A DNA stretch of 5,313 bases, from the NCBI GenBank assembly GCA_031425095.1, contig JANPIS010000005.1, positions 1-5,313 of the forward strand. The letters are read 5' to 3'. A program made the position numbers and the translations under genes. This document shows positions 1 to 5,313 of the stretch, one piece after another; within the stretch, counting starts at the first letter, position 1, and each line of letters starts with the position of its first letter. Below the pieces are notes generated by a model. The model was not told the DNA's origin and searched no databases. It worked only from the letters and a program-made list of their open reading frames with translations. This DNA comes from JANNXQ01 sp031425095. GTDB lineage: Bacteria > Verrucomicrobiota > Verrucomicrobiia > Chthoniobacterales > Chthoniobacteraceae.

Positions 1-1083
1 TCGATGGTCTCCGTCTTTGGCTACCCGATCGGTGGCGAGCGCCTGAGCGTCACGCAGGGCGTCGTCTCGCGCATCGACTTCCGCACTTACACCCACTCGA
101 CCGTGGACTCGCATCTGAGCATCCAGATCGACGCGGCGATCAATCCCGGCAACTCCGGCGGACCGGTGATGCAGGACGGAAAAGTCGTGGGCGTCGCCTT
201 TCAGGGCTACTCCGGCGATGTCGCGCAGAATGTCGGCTACATGATCCCGACGCCGGTCATCCGCCACTTCCTCAAGGACATCGAGGACGGCCGCTACGAT
301 CGCTACATGGATCTCTCGATCGGCTTTTTCAACACGCTGAACCCGGCCATGCGGAAAGCGCTCGGGCTCACCGATGACGACCGCGGCGTGATGGTCAGCA
401 ATGTGCAGGAAGCCGGCGTCTGTGCGGGCGTGCTCCATCCCGGCGACGTGTTGCTCGCGATCGACGGCTACGAGATCACCAGCGATGGCATGGTGGTGCT
501 TGAAGGTGAGCGCGTGCTGCTGAGTGAGGTGGCGGAGCGAAAATATCTCGGTGACACCGTGAAGCTTTCCATCCTTCGCGAAAAGAAGCCGCTGGAGGTG
601 GCCGTGAAGTTCGACCGAGCCTGGCCCTTCACGCTGCAGGCGCAGCAATACGAGCAGCAGCCCCGCTACGTGCTCTTCGGCGGCCTGCTTTTCCAGCCGC
701 TCTCGCGCAATCTGCTCGGTGCCTATGCGTTCGATAATCTGCGCATCAGCTACTTCTACGATCACTTCATCAGCAAGGAGCTCTACCGCGAGCATCCCGA
801 AGTCATCATTCTCACCTCGATCCTTCCCGATCCGCTGAATACCTACCTCGCGGAGTTCCGCGAAGGCATCGTCGAGAAGATCAACGGGAGGAAAATCCTG
901 ACGCTCGAAGACATGGCCGCCGCGTTTGCGGAGAAGCCGGAGTTCTACGTCATCGAATTCCTCGGCACGGGCCGTCCGCTCGTGCTTGAGCGCGCCGCCG
1001 TCGAAGCCGCACGCGAACGCATCAACTCCCGCTACGCCGTCCCCGCGGAGCAAAACCTCGATGAGAAAATCCCTTCTGCCTGA
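1..1083 (+). CDS. HtrA/Deg-type serine protease with two PDZ domains, 5' end missing
   Basis: This is the C-terminal part of a trypsin-like Do/Deg protease, a family that degrades or chaperones damaged proteins, usually in the periplasm. The frame is open to the left edge, so the real start, any signal peptide and the catalytic His and Asp lie outside the window. Counting the ATG at 4 as residue 1, the visible protein begins with the last protease strands. It carries the serine motif GNSGGP at residues 49-54, with the nucleophile Ser51 at nt 154-156, followed by GKVVGVAFQ. A PDZ domain spans about residues 103-205, containing GVMVSNVQEAG and HPGDVLLAIDG. A C-terminal Do-like PDZ of the kind found in plant Deg2/Deg9-type proteins spans about 215-345, containing EKINGRKI. 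The stop is TGA at 1081-1083. The 3' end overlaps the start of the paralogous gene downstream, so the two are probably co-expressed. The ATG at 4 is internal. Family assignment is firm; substrate and exact location are unknown. Confidence 0.93.
   Translation, partial: SMVSVFGYPIGGERLSVTQGVVSRIDFRTYTHSTVDSHLSIQIDAAINPGNSGGPVMQDGKVVGVAFQGYSGDVAQNVGYMIPTPVIRHFLKDIEDGRYDRYMDLSIGFFNTLNPAMRKALGLTDDDRGVMVSNVQEAGVCAGVLHPGDVLLAIDGYEITSDGMVVLEGERVLLSEVAERKYLGDTVKLSILREKKPLEVAVKFDRAWPFTLQAQQYEQQPRYVLFGGLLFQPLSRNLLGAYAFDNLRISYFYDHFISKELYREHPEVIILTSILPDPLNTYLAEFREGIVEKINGRKILTLEDMAAAFAEKPEFYVIEFLGTGRPLVLERAAVEAARERINSRYAVPAEQNLDEKIPSA
1047..1050 (+). promoter_or_regulatory. Possible ribosome binding site of the pseudoprotease gene
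   Basis: GGAG lies 10 nt upstream of the ATG at 1061, inside the 3' end of the upstream protease gene. The alternative ATG at 1088 has no purine-rich sequence at a suitable distance, so this site favours 1061 as the start. The spacing is a little long, so support is moderate. Confidence 0.4.
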
Positions 1084-2563
1084 CGCGATGCGTCCACTTG
1101 CCCTCCTCCTCTCGCTCGCGCTTTGCACGAGCTTCGCCGCGGCGCAGACGCCCGAGCCGACCGTCGAGAAAGCGCTCTCCGTCGTGCGGGTGAATGTCAC
1201 CAACCAGCCTTGGGATTTCGGTCGCCCCTGGGGCAAGCGCCCGCCTTTCTCGCGCCGCGCGATCGGCGCCGTGCTGCCTGGTGAGCGCGTCCTCGTGACG
1301 GCCGAGCTCATCGCGAATGCGAACTTCGTGGAGTTCGAGTCCGCCGGCGGCGGCCAGAAGGTGCCGGCCTCGGTGGAGTTTGTGGACTACGAGTGCAATC
1401 TCGCGCTGCTCAAGACGGACGACGCCGAATTCCTCAAGGGCCTGCAGCCGCTCAAGCTCGCCGAGCCGCGGATCGGCGATCAGCTCTCCGTCTGGCAGAT
1501 CGAGAGCAATGGCAACCTGCTCGTGACCCACGGTCCGATGACCACCGCCGAGGTGCTCCGCTATCCGGTCGATGACTCCCCTTTCCTCGTCTATCGGCTC
1601 ACCGCGCAGTTGCAGTTCCGCGACACCAGCTTTCCGCTCCCGGTGGTGAAAGGCGACAAGCTCGTCGGCCTCCTCCAGCGCTACGACAATGCGGCCAACA
1701 ACGCCGACATCATCCCCGCGCCCGTCATCGATCATTTCCTGAAAGATGCCACGCAGCCGCCCTACGAAGGCTTCCCGCGCCTCGGCATGGGCTATGCAAA
1801 CACGCGCGACCCGCAGCTTCGCCGCTACGCCGGCCTGCAGAATGGCAGCGGCGGAATCTACGTCACCGACGTCCAGCCCGAAGGCCCCGCCGCCAAGGCC
1901 GGACTGCAGGAAGGCGACGTCATCCTCAAGGTCGCCGGCGAAGTAATCGACCAGGACGGCAACTACACCGACCCGCAATACGGCCGCATCTCGCTGACCC
2001 ATCTCATCGGCACGCGCCACTTTCACGGCAACGAGCTGAAGTTCGACATTCTCCGCAAAGGCGAACCGAAGGAACTCTCGGTGACCATCGCGAACCGCCC
2101 GGTGACCAGCTACGTCATCGAGCCGTACGTCATCGATCGCGCGCCGAAGTTTTACATTCTCGGCGGCTTCGTCCTGCAGGAGCTCTCGCGACAGTATCTG
2201 AAGGAGTGGGGCGCCGACTGGAAGAAGAAGGCACCCGAGCAGTTCGTGTATCTCGACGCGCAGCAGAGCGAGCTCTTCAAGGATGGCCCGAAGAAGGTCG
2301 TCTTCGTCAGCCGCGTGCTGCCGAGCGAAGCGACGATCGGCTACGAGGAGATCCAGGCGATCGTGGTGAAGAAGATCAATGGCGTCACACTTCAGGGCGT
2401 CTCCGACATCCCGGCCGCCCTCGGGCAAGCGAAGGACGGCTTGCACAAGATCGAGTTCGACGGCGATCCCGGCACGATCTACCTCGACGCCGCGCAGGTC
2501 ACTGCGCTCGAGCCGGTACTCTCCAAGAAATACCGCCTGCCGACGATGCAGCGGCTGCAGTAG
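1061..2563 (+). CDS. Secreted HtrA/Deg-like pseudoprotease with two PDZ domains
   Basis: This 500-residue paralogue of the preceding protease has the same domain order but no catalytic triad. From the ATG at 1061 it starts with a signal peptide: hydrophobic stretch LALLLSLALC at about residues 13-22, with likely cleavage at AAA|Q after residue 28. The degenerate protease fold covers about 33-230. Manual alignment puts Glu82 (in VLVTAELIA) where Deg proteases have His (LTNAHVV), Asn113 (in ECNLALL) in place of Asp, and Phe191 (in TSFPLP) in place of the GNSGGP serine. A PDZ domain follows at about 236-345 (GGIYVTDV, GLQEGDVILKVAGE), then a Do-like terminal PDZ at about 362-495 (VVKKINGVTL). 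It is probably a non-proteolytic scaffold, substrate-binding or regulatory partner in the periplasm; that role is inferred. The start overlaps the upstream gene by 23 nt. The ATG at 1088, 4 nt after the upstream stop, is a possible alternative that gives a compact 19-residue signal peptide. Confidence 0.9.
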   Translation: MRKSLLPDAMRPLALLLSLALCTSFAAAQTPEPTVEKALSVVRVNVTNQPWDFGRPWGKRPPFSRRAIGAVLPGERVLVTAELIANANFVEFESAGGGQKVPASVEFVDYECNLALLKTDDAEFLKGLQPLKLAEPRIGDQLSVWQIESNGNLLVTHGPMTTAEVLRYPVDDSPFLVYRLTAQLQFRDTSFPLPVVKGDKLVGLLQRYDNAANNADIIPAPVIDHFLKDATQPPYEGFPRLGMGYANTRDPQLRRYAGLQNGSGGIYVTDVQPEGPAAKAGLQEGDVILKVAGEVIDQDGNYTDPQYGRISLTHLIGTRHFHGNELKFDILRKGEPKELSVTIANRPVTSYVIEPYVIDRAPKFYILGGFVLQELSRQYLKEWGADWKKKAPEQFVYLDAQQSELFKDGPKKVVFVSRVLPSEATIGYEEIQAIVVKKINGVTLQGVSDIPAALGQAKDGLHKIEFDGDPGTIYLDAAQVTALEPVLSKKYRLPTMQRLQ

Positions 2564-2573
2564 AATCCTCAGC

Positions 2574-2822
2574 ATGACCCCGGCAGCGGCCCAACTCCTC
2601 GAAGCCGCGGAGCGACTCTCCGCGGCGGAACGCACCGAACTCGCCGACCGTATCCTGGAAAGCCTCGCGTCCGATATTCCACCCGCGCTCGCGCGGGTGC
2701 AGTGCGCCGACGTCCAGGAGCGAATCACCCAGGTCGAGAAGGGCAAGGCTCAGCTGGTTCCTGGCGGAGAGGCGTTGATTGAAGTCCGCCAGCTCACGGC
2801 TCTCGCAGCCGGCAAACGCTGA
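2574..2822 (+). CDS. Addiction-module antitoxin of a type II toxin-antitoxin pair
   Basis: This 82-residue acidic protein resembles the short 'putative addiction module component' antitoxins (Unstab_antitox / TIGR02574-like). The hallmark N-terminal helix is present: AERLSAAERTELADRILESL at residues 12-31. It is followed by the C-terminal pattern VQERITQVEKGKAQLVPGGEAL at about 47-68, matching the family's usual E..RI.E...G..KL.PGEE, which is thought to bind the toxin. Length is normal for the family. The ATG at 2574 is chosen because the homology begins there; it lies 10 nt after the pseudoprotease stop and has no clear Shine-Dalgarno. Its TGA at 2820-2822 overlaps the toxin ATG by one base (TGATG), which suggests coupled translation. 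Two perfect inverted repeats lie inside the gene. Antitoxins of this type are expected to neutralise the partner toxin in the cytoplasm and may help repress their own promoter. Confidence 0.87.
   Translation: MTPAAAQLLEAAERLSAAERTELADRILESLASDIPPALARVQCADVQERITQVEKGKAQLVPGGEALIEVRQLTALAAGKR
2604..2626. repeat. Perfect inverted repeat in the antitoxin gene, 9-bp arms
   Basis: GCCGCGGAG at 2604-2612 is the exact reverse complement of CTCCGCGGC at 2618-2626, with a 5-nt centre CGACT. It lies in codons 11-18 of the antitoxin (AAERLSAA). As DNA it could be an operator for autoregulation; as RNA it could be a strong hairpin near the start of translation. In such GC-rich coding DNA it may also be chance, so only the structure itself is certain. 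Confidence 0.6.
2680..2699. repeat. Near-contiguous palindrome in the antitoxin gene, 9-bp arms
   Basis: CACCCGCGC at 2680-2688 is the exact reverse complement of GCGCGGGTG at 2691-2699, with only 2 nt between them. In RNA it would fold with a CTCG tetraloop. It encodes the linker PPALARV (residues 36-42) between the helix and the toxin-binding part of the antitoxin. No T-rich run follows, so it is not an ordinary intrinsic terminator. A regulatory role is speculative. Confidence 0.6.
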
Positions 2823-3124
2823 TGGGAGCGAGCTTCGGCTTTCATCCCGAGGCGCTCTTCGAACTCTCCGCGGCCACCTCGCAGTATCTCCGCGAAGGTT
2901 CGGCGCGGGTCGCGAACAGCTTCATCGCCGAAGTCGGCGCCGCTGTGGAAACACTGGTGGCCGATCCGCTGCGCTGGCGCATCGTCGAAGATCCAGAGAT
3001 CCGGCGCTTCGCGCTCTCGGGCTTTCCCTTTGTCATCTACTACCGCTGGGAACGGCAGCACGAGCGACTCTCGATCTACGGCGTGATGCACCGCCGCCGC
3101 GATCCCGATCACTGGCGGCAGTGA
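2822..3124 (+). CDS. ParE/RelE-family toxin
   Basis: This 100-residue protein has the ParE/RelE toxin pattern. An N-terminal strand and two helices (FHPEALFELSAATSQYL, then ARVANSFIAEVGAAVETL) are followed by the beta-sheet core RRFALSGFPFVIYYRW at about residues 61-76. The typical C-terminal strand and tail are YGVMHRRRDPDHW at 86-98. Toxins of this fold either cut mRNA at the ribosome (RelE) or inhibit DNA gyrase (ParE); the sequence alone does not decide which. Length is normal and the reading frame is intact, so it is probably functional. The ATG at 2822 shares its A with the antitoxin stop and has no separate Shine-Dalgarno, which implies translational coupling with the antitoxin ahead of it. 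Its stop at 3122-3124 is 3 nt from the stop of the convergent permease gene. Confidence 0.88.
   Translation: MGASFGFHPEALFELSAATSQYLREGSARVANSFIAEVGAAVETLVADPLRWRIVEDPEIRRFALSGFPFVIYYRWERQHERLSIYGVMHRRRDPDHWRQ
3109..3124. other. Weak hairpin over the convergent gene ends
   Basis: TCACTG at 3109-3114 pairs with CAGTGA at 3119-3124 around a GCGG loop, giving a 6-bp stem that includes the toxin stop codon. It is the only obvious stem at the 3-nt junction of two convergent genes. Neither strand has a T-run after it, so a role in termination in either direction is doubtful. Confidence 0.25.
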
Positions 3125-3127
3125 AAG

Positions 3128-4066
3128 TTAGGCGGATTTGCGATGGCGCCAGCGGTCGAGCGCAACGGCGGCGATGATGATCCCGCCGGTGACGATCTCC
3201 TGCACCCAGTTCGGCAGGTTCAGCTTCGTGCAGCCGTTCGCGACGACGGTCATCACGAGTGCTCCGAGCAGCGAGCCGAAGACGGAACCTTCGCCTCCAT
3301 TCAAGCTCGCGCCGCCGATGACCACGGCGGCGATCGCGGCGAGTTCGAGACCGGCAGCGGTCGTCGGATCGCCGACGGTGAGATAGGAAAACTGGAGCAC
3401 GCCCGCGATGCCGGCGAAGGCGAGGCCCACGGTGTAGATGAGCAATTTCGTGCGCGCCACCTGCACGCCGCAGAGCCGTGCGGTCTGCTCATTCGAACCA
3501 ATGGCGAAGATGTGCCGGCCGAAACGCGTGTAGCGCAGCATCGCCGCGACGAAAGCCGTGAGCGCGAGCATCAGCCACACTCCCGGCGGCACCAGCATCC
3601 AGCGCTGACTCGGACCGAGGCTTTGCAGCAGGCCGTTCAGCCACGTGCTCGGCGCGGAGACGATGCTTTCATGGGCGAGGCCTTTCGCCGCACCGCGCAG
3701 CGCGCCCCACATGCCGAGCGTGACGATGAAGGGCGTGAGTCCGAGCCGTGTGATGAGCGTCCCGATGAGCAAGCCGCAACTGGCGCTCACCGCGACTCCA
3801 CCAAGCGCCGCCACCGCCGGCGGGACGCCATTCGCGAGCATCAGCGCGACGGTCACCGTGCTCAGTGCGACGTTCGAGCCGATGGAAAGATCGATCCCGC
3901 CCGAAATGATGATCAGCGTCATGCCGAGCGCCGCAGTCCCCACGACCGCGGTCTGCAGAAGCATGATCTGAAAATTGTCCGCGGTGAGAAACGTGTGCGG
4001 GCGCAGGATGCCGAAGAGCGCGATCACGAACGCGAGACCGATGAAGGGGCCGAGTCGCGCTTTCAT
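3128..4066 (-). CDS. CUT2-family sugar ABC transporter permease (RbsC/XylH-like)
   Basis: This 312-residue inner-membrane protein forms the channel of a ribose/xylose-type sugar importer; members normally work as a dimer. About eight to ten hydrophobic segments are visible, for example near residues 8-21, 36-56, 84-108, 161-177, 206-227, 258-278 and 288-304. The family motif SGGIDLSIGS is at 55-64. The cytoplasmic loop that contacts the ATPase is at 241-264, containing ELAAIAAVVIGGASLNGGEGS. Length is usual for RbsC-like permeases (about 310-330). The start ATG at 4066-4064 overlaps the TGA of the upstream ATPase gene (ATGA) and is preceded by a strong Shine-Dalgarno, so the two are coupled. 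The C-terminus is basic (RWRHRK). The sugar is not predictable from sequence: ribose, xylose, galactose, rhamnose and other sugars or signals are all handled by this family. The substrate-binding protein must lie outside the window. Confidence 0.94.
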   Translation of the reverse strand: MKARLGPFIGLAFVIALFGILRPHTFLTADNFQIMLLQTAVVGTAALGMTLIIISGGIDLSIGSNVALSTVTVALMLANGVPPAVAALGGVAVSASCGLLIGTLITRLGLTPFIVTLGMWGALRGAAKGLAHESIVSAPSTWLNGLLQSLGPSQRWMLVPPGVWLMLALTAFVAAMLRYTRFGRHIFAIGSNEQTARLCGVQVARTKLLIYTVGLAFAGIAGVLQFSYLTVGDPTTAAGLELAAIAAVVIGGASLNGGEGSVFGSLLGALVMTVVANGCTKLNLPNWVQEIVTGGIIIAAVALDRWRHRKSA

Positions 4067-5313
4067 GCGGCGGCCTCCTCCGACGCAATCGCTTCAGCCA
4101 TGATGCCGTGTTCGGTGCATTCGCCGACGGGCCGCGCGGGGCCGAGTTGGCCGCGATTCATGACGGCGATGCGGTCGCAAATGCCGAGCAACTCCGGCAG
4201 GTAGCTGCTCACGATCAGCACCGCTTTGCCCGCGCAGGCGAGTTCGTCGATGCGGCGATAGATCTCCGCCTTCGCGCCGACATCGATGCCGCGCGTGGGT
4301 TCGTCGAGGAGCAACACTTCCACGTCGTGCTCAAGCAATCGGGCGAGTGCGACCTTCTGTTGATTACCGCCAGATAGTTCACCGACCGACTGCTCGGGCT
4401 CGCGGCAACGGATCCCGAGTTGCGCAATCCAACGAAGGCTGGCGGACGCCTGCACGGCCGGTCGCAGGGTCGCGCCGAGGCTGGTGAGCGTGATGTTGTC
4501 CGCGATGCTCAGGGAAAGTGCGAGGCCCTCGCTCTTGCGATCCTCACTCACGAGCCCGACGCGCTGCGCCCAGCGCCGTGCGGGCGAAGCGGCCTCCACA
4601 TTCCCGCGCACCGCGACCTGCCCGCTGCGCACCGGATCGAGCCCGAAGAGCGCACGCAGCAGTTCCGTACGCCCGGCACCGACCAGCCCTGCGATGCCGA
4701 CCACTTCGCCACGGCGCAGCGCAAGCGTCGTGGCACCGGCGTCCCGCCGGTGATCCCCGCCGCACAGGCGGGAGGCCTGTGTCACGAGATTCCGCACCTC
4801 CAGCACCACCTCACCGGGCGTGCGCGCCGTGCGCGGGTAAAGTTCCTCGACCGCGCGACCGACCATTAGCGCGACGATCTGCGCATTGTCCGCTGCCGCG
4901 ACGTCTCCTGGGCCGACGCTGCGCCCATCGCGGAGGATGGTGAAGCGATCGCAGAGCGCGCGGACCTCCTCGAGAAAGTGCGAGATGTAGATGATCCCGA
5001 GCCCGCGGGCTTTCAGTCGGCGGACGAGCGCAAAGAGCCGCTGCACATCGTCGCGAGCGAGGCTGCTTGTCGGCTCGTCGAGCACCAGCACCCGCGCGCC
5101 GACTGCGACCGCTCGGGCGATCTCCACGAGCTGCTGCTCGGCGATCGAGAGCCGGTGCACCGGCGTCTCGGGCGGGATGTCGCTGCGCCCGAGCTGCGCC
5201 ATCGCTTCCACGGCCCGCACGCGCACTTCGTTCCAGCGGACGAATGGCCCTGCCGTCGGCTCCATACCGAGGACGATGTTCTCCATCACCGTGAGGTGAC
5301 GCGCGAGCGAGAG
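4063..5313 (-). CDS. CUT2-family sugar ABC transporter ATPase (RbsA/XylG-like), N-terminus missing
   Basis: 416 residues are visible of a protein usually about 500 long; roughly the first 85-90, with the first Walker A, lie beyond the right edge. It powers sugar import with the permease encoded just after it. Counting the first visible codon as 1, domain 1 shows the post-Q-loop segment LTVMENIVLG (7-16), signature LSIAEQQ (55-61), Walker B VLVLDEP (75-81) and switch His112 in YISHF. Domain 2 has the degenerate P-loop GLVGAGRTEL (209-218, no Lys, as is normal in this family), signature LSGGNQQK (313-320), Walker B LLLDEPTRGID (334-344) and SSYLPELLGICDRI. Between VRNL and ALRRGE, residues 177-195 come from a palindromic element and make the linker about 11 residues longer than in E. 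coli RbsA as I recall it. The frame stays open. The GTG/ATG codons at 5289-5284 are internal, because family sequence continues upstream. Confidence 0.93.
   Translation of the reverse strand, partial: LSLARHLTVMENIVLGMEPTAGPFVRWNEVRVRAVEAMAQLGRSDIPPETPVHRLSIAEQQLVEIARAVAVGARVLVLDEPTSSLARDDVQRLFALVRRLKARGLGIIYISHFLEEVRALCDRFTILRDGRSVGPGDVAAADNAQIVALMVGRAVEELYPRTARTPGEVVLEVRNLVTQASRLCGGDHRRDAGATTLALRRGEVVGIAGLVGAGRTELLRALFGLDPVRSGQVAVRGNVEAASPARRWAQRVGLVSEDRKSEGLALSLSIADNITLTSLGATLRPAVQASASLRWIAQLGIRCREPEQSVGELSGGNQQKVALARLLEHDVEVLLLDEPTRGIDVGAKAEIYRRIDELACAGKAVLIVSSYLPELLGICDRIAVMNRGQLGPARPVGECTEHGIMAEAIASEEAAA
4074..4081 (-). promoter_or_regulatory. Strong ribosome binding site of the permease gene
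   Basis: On the minus strand GGAGGAGG ends 7 nt before the permease ATG at 4066. It lies within the last codons of the ATPase gene (the EEAAA tail). This near-consensus Shine-Dalgarno, together with the ATGA overlap, fixes the permease start with confidence. Confidence 0.8.
4730..4785. mobile_element. REPIN-like pair of inverted palindromic units inside the ATPase gene
   Basis: Two 23-nt units, 4730-4752 and 4763-4785, are inverted relative to each other around a 10-nt spacer (4753-4762) and match at 19 of 23 positions. Each starts with a GTGG/GTGA tetranucleotide at its outer end and then forms a hairpin: CACCGGCG-TCC-CGCCGGTG (4734-4752) and CACAGGC-GGGAG-GCCTGTG (4763-4781). One pair of differences between the units is compensatory: C-G in one stem is A-T in the other. 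A tetranucleotide plus a hairpin in inverted pairs is the layout of REP doublets (BIME/REPIN), which are spread by RAYT-type Y1 transposases. The boundary at 4785 coincides with the point where the protein leaves the family sequence. Only one copy is in the window, so mobility is inferred. The minus strand reads through it as VTQASRLCGGDHRRDAGAT. Confidence 0.72.

Noticed and set aside
926..1060. N-terminal extension of the pseudoprotease to an ATG at 926
   Set aside because: The extra 45 residues are Ser/Arg-rich out-of-frame sequence of the upstream protease and would bury the signal peptide.
1112..1135. Possible lipoprotein signal (LALC) in the pseudoprotease leader
   Set aside because: The residue before Cys is Leu, not Gly, Ala or Ser as a lipobox needs, whereas a good AAA|Q signal peptidase I site follows.
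1022..2746. Long open frame on the minus strand (574 codons) across the pseudoprotease and antitoxin genes
   Set aside because: It is antisense to a gene with clear homology. Its translation is low in complexity, rich in Arg, Ala, Asp and Val, and shows no recognisable domain. Such frames are common opposite GC-rich genes.
2615..2874. 12-nt direct repeat ACTCTCCGCGGC at 2615-2626 and 2863-2874, one in the antitoxin and one in the toxin
   Set aside because: Both copies encode LSAA in the same codon phase with similar codon preference, so coincidence is likely; there is no further similarity around them.
3817..3829. 13-nt match to the palindromic element (CCGGCGGGACGCC) in the permease gene, as a possible second copy
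   Set aside because: The flanks do not continue the hairpin, and the encoded NGVPPAVAAL fits normally in the permease without an insertion. It is probably chance in GC-rich DNA.
3143..4204. Open frame on the plus strand (353 codons) opposite the permease
   Set aside because: The translation is highly charged (Arg, Asp, Glu, His) with no domain, and the minus-strand frame is an unmistakable CUT2 permease.
5284..5289. GTG/ATG codons as the start of the ATPase gene
   Set aside because: Upstream codons to the window edge continue the family sequence (LSLARHLTV before MENIVLG), so the gene runs off the edge and these are internal.

Overview
The window is a densely coding, GC-rich stretch of bacterial chromosome. 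It holds five recognisable genes and one small palindromic element, with almost no intergenic DNA: 10 nt at 2564-2573 and 3 nt at 3125-3127. The mix of two Do-like proteases with plant-Deg-type C-terminal PDZ domains, a small addiction module and a CUT2-type sugar ABC transporter, together with high GC and the style of the palindromic repeat, suggests an environmental Gram-negative bacterium. My best guess is Verrucomicrobiota, but this is an impression and not something the sequence proves.

Left part (1-2563, + strand): the end of an HtrA/Deg-type serine protease with an intact GNSGGP serine motif is followed, in an overlapping arrangement, by a complete paralogue. The paralogue has a signal peptide and the same layout (protease fold, PDZ, Do-like terminal PDZ), but all three catalytic positions are replaced (His to Glu, Asp to Asn, Ser to Phe by manual alignment). 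The pair therefore looks like an active protease and a secreted pseudoprotease made together, probably acting in the cell envelope.

Middle (2574-3124, + strand): a two-gene type II toxin-antitoxin module, made of an addiction-module antitoxin and a ParE/RelE-type toxin. It begins 10 nt after the pseudoprotease stop, and the two genes overlap by one base (TGATG). Two perfect 9-bp-arm inverted repeats lie inside the antitoxin reading frame.

Right part (3128-5313, - strand): the last two genes of a ribose/xylose-type (CUT2) sugar importer, an ATPase with two nucleotide-binding domains (cut by the right edge) and then the membrane permease, joined by an ATGA overlap behind a strong Shine-Dalgarno. 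They run towards the toxin gene with only 3 nt between the stop codons. The sugar-binding protein is not in the window.

The most unusual item lies inside the ATPase gene. At 4730-4785 there is a 56-bp pair of inverted hairpin units resembling a REPIN (paired REP sequences). It is translated in frame as 19 residues at the start of the second nucleotide-binding domain, where family members normally have a much shorter linker.
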